Shown: one piece after another, positions 60,055 to 64,000 of the stretch
Position numbering within the stretch: the first letter of the stretch is position 1
How the letters are laid out: every line of letters starts with the position of its first letter
Assembly: GCA_965237595.1 (NCBI GenBank)
Contig: CBDEFY010000007.1
Span: forward strand, 682,001-746,000
Length of the DNA stretch: 64,000 nucleotides
From: UBA9611 sp965237595
Lineage (GTDB): Bacteria > Chloroflexota > Dehalococcoidia > Lucifugimonadales > UBA3495
Direction: 5' to 3'
The notes under the pieces: generated by a model
The model's database searches: none
Seen by the model: the letters and a program-made list of their open reading frames with translations, nothing else
What the model was told of the DNA's origin: nothing
Program-made: the position numbers and the translations under genes

Positions 60055-60734
60055 CTATGGGCTCCCAAGATATGAAGGTCAAGATCTGCGGCATTCGTGC
60101 GTTGTATGACGCGCTGGTCGCCGCCGAGGCGGGGGCCGACTTTATTGGTATGGTCTTTGTGCCGGAACGCCACCGCCGCATCACGCCGGAGGCCGCCAAA
60201 GTCATCGTCGACGGAGTCAGACACTCGGGCGGCACCGTGCCCCGGATTGTGGGCCTCTTCGCCGACCAGCCCTTGGAGGAGGTTAATGAGGTGATCCGGG
60301 CTTGCGGACTGGACCTGGCCCAATTATGCGGCAAGGAAACTGTGGAGTACGCCGGTCAAGTTGGTTGCGACGTGATTAAAGTGGTGCACGTGCTTGAGTC
60401 CGCCACGGCAACGGATGATGCGGGAACTGGTGCGCGGTTGAAAGATTTCAGTGGTGTTGGCCACTTAGTGACACTGGACCGATATGTCGAGGGGATACAA
60501 GGTGGCACCGGAAAGGAGTTTGACTGGAGTGTGGCTGCTTCCCTTTCCCAGGCCGGTCATCCCTTCTTGCTGGCTGGCGGGCTTACCCCGGAGAACGTGT
60601 CAGAGGCTATAGTCGCGGTGAATCCCTGGGGAGTGGATGTGTCGAGTGGTGTGGAGACCGGCGGAAACAAGGACCATGAAAAGATCCGGGCATTCATGCA
60701 CAACGCCAGAGCGGCCGCCTCCAAAACAGCTTAG
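60051..60734 (+). CDS. trpF: Phosphoribosylanthranilate isomerase TrpF
   Basis: A 227-residue barrel: KVKICGIRALYDALVAAEAGADFIGMVFVPERHRRITPEAA, VGLFADQPLEEVNEVIRACGLDLAQLCGKE, VTLDRYVEGIQGGTGKEFDWSVA, FLLAGGLTPENVSEAI and GVDVSSGVETGGNKDHEKIRAFM. Catalytic Cys and Asp are in place. ATG 60051 overlaps the trpC stop (ATGA). Later ATGs at 60057 and 60072 are possible starts. Confidence 0.95.
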   Translation: MTMGSQDMKVKICGIRALYDALVAAEAGADFIGMVFVPERHRRITPEAAKVIVDGVRHSGGTVPRIVGLFADQPLEEVNEVIRACGLDLAQLCGKETVEYAGQVGCDVIKVVHVLESATATDDAGTGARLKDFSGVGHLVTLDRYVEGIQGGTGKEFDWSVAASLSQAGHPFLLAGGLTPENVSEAIVAVNPWGVDVSSGVETGGNKDHEKIRAFMHNARAAASKTA

Positions 60735-60757
60735 CGGGCGGATAGAAGGAACACCCT

Positions 60758-61972
60758 ATGCCAGATGAAAACGCGGCGCGCCCCCGCTTCCCGGACGACC
60801 GGGGGCGGTTTGGCGACTTTGGGGGCAAATTTATCCCAGAGACGCTGATGGCCGCCGTTGGGGAGTTGGACGAGGCTTACCAGCAGGCCAGAGATAACGT
60901 CGGTTTCCAAGAGCGGCTTTCAAATCTGCTGCACACCTATGCTGGGCGGCCCACCGCCCTCTATTTCGCCGAGAATCTGACCCGACACTGCGGCGGGGCC
61001 AAGATATACCTCAAGCGGGAGGACCTGGCCCACACTGGGGCCCATAAGATAAACAACGCATTGGGGCAGGCTCTGTTGGCCCAACACATGGGCAAGAAGA
61101 GGATCATCGCCGAGACCGGGGCCGGACAACACGGCGTCGCCGCAGCCACCGCCTGCGCCATGATGGAACTGGAATGTATCGTCTACATGGGCAGCGAGGA
61201 TATCCAACGCCAGTCGCTTAACGTCTTCCGGATGAAGTTGCTGGAAGCCGAAGTCGTGCCCGTCGAGTCGGGCACCCGGACCTTGAAGGACGCCATCAAT
61301 GAAGCCATTCGAGACTGGGTGACCAACGTGGAAACAACCCACTACCTCATCGGCAGCGTGGTCGGCCCCCATCCCTATCCAATGATGGTGCGCGACTTCC
61401 AGACAGTCATCGGGCGGGAAGCCAGGGCCCAATTGTTGGAGGCTGAAGGCCGCCTCCCTGGCTACGTGCTGGCCTGCGTCGGCGGCGGTAGCAACTCCAT
61501 CGGCATGTTCCACCCTTTCCTTTCCGAAGAGGACGTGGAACTGATTGGATTGGAGGCCGGTGGCGAAGGGGTCGATACCGGCAGACACTCGGCCACCCTC
61601 AGCGCCGGGCGGCCTGGGGTGCTCCACGGCGCAATGTCTTATCTGCTCCAAGACGAACACGGGCAGGTGCAGGAGACCCACAGCGTCTCCGCTGGGCTGG
61701 ACTACCCCGGTGTGGGCCCGGAGCACAGCTACCTGAAGGACTCGGGAAGGGCCAAGTACCGTGAGGTGAACGACCTCCAGGCCCTGGAAGCGTTTCATCT
61801 TCTGTGCCGCACCGAGGGCATCATCCCGGCGCTGGAGTCCGCCCATGCGGTGTCCGCCGCCGTCGAGTTGGCTGGAACGCTTTCACCGGACCAGATAGTT
61901 TTGGTCTGCCTCAGCGGCCGGGGTGACAAAGACATCGACATCGTTGCCCAGGCATCTGGACTGCAGATTTAA
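60758..61972 (+). CDS. trpB: Tryptophan synthase beta chain TrpB
   Basis: A 404-residue TrpB1-type PLP enzyme. PLP Lys in HTGAHKINNALGQALLAQHMGKKRIIAETGAGQHGVAAATACAMMELECIVYMGSEDIQRQSLNVFRMKLLEAEVVPVESG, phosphate loop CVGGGSNSIGMFHPFL, and SAGLDYPGVGPEHSYLKDSGRAKYREVNDLQALEAF. It joins indole and serine. The trpA gene that normally follows is not here; an SDR gene comes next after a new promoter. Confidence 0.97.
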   Translation: MPDENAARPRFPDDRGRFGDFGGKFIPETLMAAVGELDEAYQQARDNVGFQERLSNLLHTYAGRPTALYFAENLTRHCGGAKIYLKREDLAHTGAHKINNALGQALLAQHMGKKRIIAETGAGQHGVAAATACAMMELECIVYMGSEDIQRQSLNVFRMKLLEAEVVPVESGTRTLKDAINEAIRDWVTNVETTHYLIGSVVGPHPYPMMVRDFQTVIGREARAQLLEAEGRLPGYVLACVGGGSNSIGMFHPFLSEEDVELIGLEAGGEGVDTGRHSATLSAGRPGVLHGAMSYLLQDEHGQVQETHSVSAGLDYPGVGPEHSYLKDSGRAKYREVNDLQALEAFHLLCRTEGIIPALESAHAVSAAVELAGTLSPDQIVLVCLSGRGDKDIDIVAQASGLQI

Positions 61973-62046
61973 ACTTGTCTGCCGTTCCCATTTCCCAGGC
62001 TCGCCCGGCCCCTCGTCCAGACGTAATCCAGAGGCAATCGCTGTGC

Positions 62047-62052
62047 TATAAT
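62047..62052 (+). promoter_or_regulatory. -10 element of the SDR gene
   Basis: TATAAT at 62047-62052, preceded by TGTGC, without a clear -35. It lies 82 bases before the SDR start and marks the end of the trp unit. Confidence 0.5.
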
Positions 62053-62133
62053 GCCGACTCGCCAGGGCGGTTTCGGGACAGCTCCTGGCTCCATTTCGGT
62101 TCCATTTCCATCAATTAATCAGGAGACAATACT

Positions 62134-62931
62134 ATGGACCTGGGCCTTCAGGACAAGGTGGCAATCATCACGGGTGGAAGTGACGGGATTGGGAAAGCGG
62201 CGGCATTGAGCATGGCCAAAGAGAGGGCCAACGTTGTGATTGTGGCCCGCCGGCAGGAAGTACTTGATCAGGCGGTCAAAGACATCAAGACAGCAACTGA
62301 GGGTTCGGTAGTGCCCCTTTCGCTGGATGTAACCTCGGATGGGGCGTCCCAGATGATGATTAAGACGGCCCTTGACAAATTCGGCCGGGTCGACATCGTG
62401 GTCAACAACGCGGGCACAGCCATGGCGAAAGCCTTCGAAGAGGTTAGCCACGAGGACTGGGAATCGGATTTTGACCTGAAGGTCTGGGCTGCGGTCAGGT
62501 TGATGCAGGACGCCATCATTGAGATGCGCAAGGTCGGCGGCGGCCGGATTATCAACGTGACCGCCCTGGGCGGCCGGACCCCGGGCCCGTCCTCCATGCC
62601 CACCTCCATCTCCAGGGCGGCCGGGATCGCCATCACCAAGGGTTTGTCCAAGGACCTGGCCAAGGACAACATCCTGGTCACCACCGTTTGCATCGGGCTG
62701 GTCAAGAGCGGCCAGCACCAACGCGGCTATGACGCCCGTCTCGAGAAGGAACCCAACCTATCCATTGAGACCTTCTATGACGAACTGGCCAGGGGGCGCT
62801 CAGTGCCCTTGGGCCGTGTGGCCGAGCCAGAAGAAGCTGGCGACGTCATCGCCTTCCTGGCTTCAGAGAGGGCCAGCTACCTGACCGGCATCGCAGTGAA
62901 CCTGGATGGCGGCGCTTCGGCGGTCCTTTAA
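62134..62931 (+). CDS. SDR-family protein lacking the catalytic Tyr and Lys
   Basis: A 265-residue Rossmann protein: cofactor loop AIITGGSDGIGKAAAL (TGxxxGxG), VARRQEV (NADP-type Arg), DIVVNNAGTA, IINVTALGG, C-terminal DVIAFLASERASYLTGIAVNLDGG. The usual YxxxK is replaced: the site reads SMPTSISRAAGIAITKG, so Tyr is Thr and Lys is Arg. Ordinary SDR reductase chemistry is therefore doubtful; either binding only or another catalytic route is used. Start ATG 62134 follows CAGGAGA. The related PTSxxRAA form seems to recur in other SDRs I know, so it may be a real subfamily. Confidence 0.88.
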   Translation: MDLGLQDKVAIITGGSDGIGKAAALSMAKERANVVIVARRQEVLDQAVKDIKTATEGSVVPLSLDVTSDGASQMMIKTALDKFGRVDIVVNNAGTAMAKAFEEVSHEDWESDFDLKVWAAVRLMQDAIIEMRKVGGGRIINVTALGGRTPGPSSMPTSISRAAGIAITKGLSKDLAKDNILVTTVCIGLVKSGQHQRGYDARLEKEPNLSIETFYDELARGRSVPLGRVAEPEEAGDVIAFLASERASYLTGIAVNLDGGASAVL

Positions 62932-63011
62932 GCCCCACCCAACTCGTATCACCCTACCCGTCCGCCCAGATAATCGATCATCGACAAGGTCCATTGGACC
63001 GGAGGTCAGCC

Positions 63012-64000
63012 TTGACTAGCTCCTACATGAAAGAATTGCAGCCGCCCCAGAGAGTGTTGCTGGGGCCCGGACCCAGCACCGTCCACCCACGGGTGTTGCA
63101 GGCGATGGCCACACCGGTGGTGGGACACCTGGACCCGGCGTTCTTTCAGGTGATGGATGACGTGTGCGCGATGCTGCGCGAGGTTTTCCACACCACCAGC
63201 ACGATGACCCTACCAATCTCGTCCACCGGCACGGGAGCCATGGAGACGTCCTGCACCAACATCATCGAGCCGGGCGACTCGGTGCTGATCTGTAGAAACG
63301 GTTACTTCGGCATCCGCCTGGGCGATATCGCCGAGCGCTGCGGGGCTACCGTGCACCTGATGGACACCCCTTGGGGCAAGGCCGTTGACGCCCAGCTGCT
63401 GCGGGACGAACTCAAGAAACACTCGGGACTAAAGGCCGTGGGTGTGGTCCATGCCGAGACGTCCACCGGGGTACTGAGCTTGGTAAAAGAGCTGGTAGAA
63501 GTGATTCACGAGCACGGTGCGCTGGCCATCGTCGATGCCGTGACGTCCTTGGGCGGCCATGATATGAGGATGGACGACTGGGGTATCGACGTCTGTTACA
63601 GCGCAACCCAGAAGTGCTTGGGAGCCCCTCCGGGACTGGCCCCGATTAGCCTCAGCGACGCGGCCATGGACGTGATCACCAAGCGGAAGAGCAAGGTCCA
63701 GAGCTTCTACTTCAATCTCAAGGACCTGGAGGCCTACTGGAACGAGACTAGGGCCTATCACCATACTTCGCCCATCAATATGACCTATGCCCTGCGGGAG
63801 TCCCTGCGCATGATGATGGAGGAAGGCCTGGAAAACCGGATCCAGCGGCACGCCAGGGTGGCCGACGGGCTACGCGCTGGCATGGAGGCCCTGGGAATGA
63901 AGTTGCTGGCCGAGGAAGGGCACCGGCTGAACCCGTTGACTACGGTGTCCGTCCCAGAGGGCATCGACGACGCCAAGGTGCGGAGGACGTTGCTGGACGA
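63012..64000 (+). CDS. Class V aminotransferase, alanine-glyoxylate type (cut by window edge)
   Basis: TTG 63012 has GGAGG at 63001-63005, six bases before. The frame stays open to the right edge (329 codons seen). Motifs: LLGPGPSTVHPRVLQAMATPVVGHLDPAFF, ISSTGTGAMETSCTNIIEPGDSVLI, HAETSTGVLS, IVDAVTSLGGHDMRMDDWGIDVCYSATQKCLGAPPGLAPISL with PLP Lys in TQK. It is the alanine-glyoxylate or serine-glyoxylate aminotransferase group. About 60 residues should lie beyond the window. Confidence 0.9.
   Translation, partial: MTSSYMKELQPPQRVLLGPGPSTVHPRVLQAMATPVVGHLDPAFFQVMDDVCAMLREVFHTTSTMTLPISSTGTGAMETSCTNIIEPGDSVLICRNGYFGIRLGDIAERCGATVHLMDTPWGKAVDAQLLRDELKKHSGLKAVGVVHAETSTGVLSLVKELVEVIHEHGALAIVDAVTSLGGHDMRMDDWGIDVCYSATQKCLGAPPGLAPISLSDAAMDVITKRKSKVQSFYFNLKDLEAYWNETRAYHHTSPINMTYALRESLRMMMEEGLENRIQRHARVADGLRAGMEALGMKLLAEEGHRLNPLTTVSVPEGIDDAKVRRTLLD

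Noticed and set aside
1..64000. CRISPR arrays, rRNA genes, prophage modules
   Set aside because: No regular spaced repeats, rRNA-like sequence or phage structural genes were seen anywhere in the window.

Overview
The window looks like a chromosomal piece of an aerobic, high-GC (about 60%) free-living bacterium. Gene content suggests Chloroflexota, probably a SAR202-like or related Dehalococcoidia lineage: two luciferase-like flavin monooxygenases, EF_0837-type amidohydrolase, PAP2_3 membrane proteins, Mo sulfite oxidases, SelB with an aerobic-type PrdB-like selenoprotein, and a T-box on the trp operon. This placement is inference from gene content; there is no rRNA or tRNA gene in the window to confirm it.

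Layout. 1-6.3 kb: PAC2 protein (cut by the left edge), lipoprotein, a flavin monooxygenase flanked by an amidohydrolase and a decayed copy of that amidohydrolase's 3' end, then a site-2 protease operon on the minus strand. 6.6-7.8 kb: an IS630 element inserted at a CTAG just ahead of the ribosome binding site of a UGA-containing selenoprotein gene (7821-8765). 9-11 kb: CoA genes coaX and coaBC. 11.4-13.9 kb: LmbE deacetylase, hot-dog protein, small membrane protein, and a LysR gene with an internal deletion. 14-19.6 kb: a sulfur-oxidation block (cysteine dioxygenase, four-domain rhodanese, two sulfite oxidases, cupin, small membrane protein). 20.3-24.6 kb: cyclase, NTP pyrophosphatase, MoxR/CoxE pair, cupin. 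24.8-29.5 kb: hemerythrin, two PAP2 proteins, radical SAM protein, gluconate-dehydrogenase-subunit-3-like gene. 29.7-31.1 kb: IS1380 transposase. 31.3-43.5 kb: PhoU, radical SAM, AAA ATPase, HemW, SelB, NurA, nitronate monooxygenase, metalloprotease, FAD oxidoreductase. 43.6-46.5 kb: sulfite reductase plus hemD behind what looks like a cysteine-responsive transcription attenuator with a nearly leaderless, Cys-rich 22-codon leader peptide. 46.6-51.7 kb: phosphate uptake (pstSCAB-phoU). 52.9-54.2 kb: IS3 element. 54.6-62 kb: a Trp T-box and trpE-(VOC)-trpG-(toxin-antitoxin)-trpD-trpC-trpF-trpB. 62-64 kb: SDR with a lost catalytic Tyr/Lys, and a class V aminotransferase cut by the right edge.

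How the parts fit. Two sulfur modules run in opposite directions: oxidation of cysteine sulfur to sulfite and sulfate (14-19 kb), and siroheme-dependent sulfite reduction with its own uroporphyrinogen-III synthase (43-46 kb). The second carries a cysteine-sensing leader, the most unusual element here. SelB (36.8-38.6 kb) supplies the translation factor needed to read UGA 8442-8444 as selenocysteine, and a perfect hairpin sits directly 3' of that UGA. The trp operon is controlled by a T-box whose specifier (UGG) and tRNA-acceptor pairing bases (UGGC) both fit tRNA-Trp.

Caution: at least five genes carry single-base frameshifts, mostly in short homopolymers. These may be assembly errors rather than true pseudogenes.
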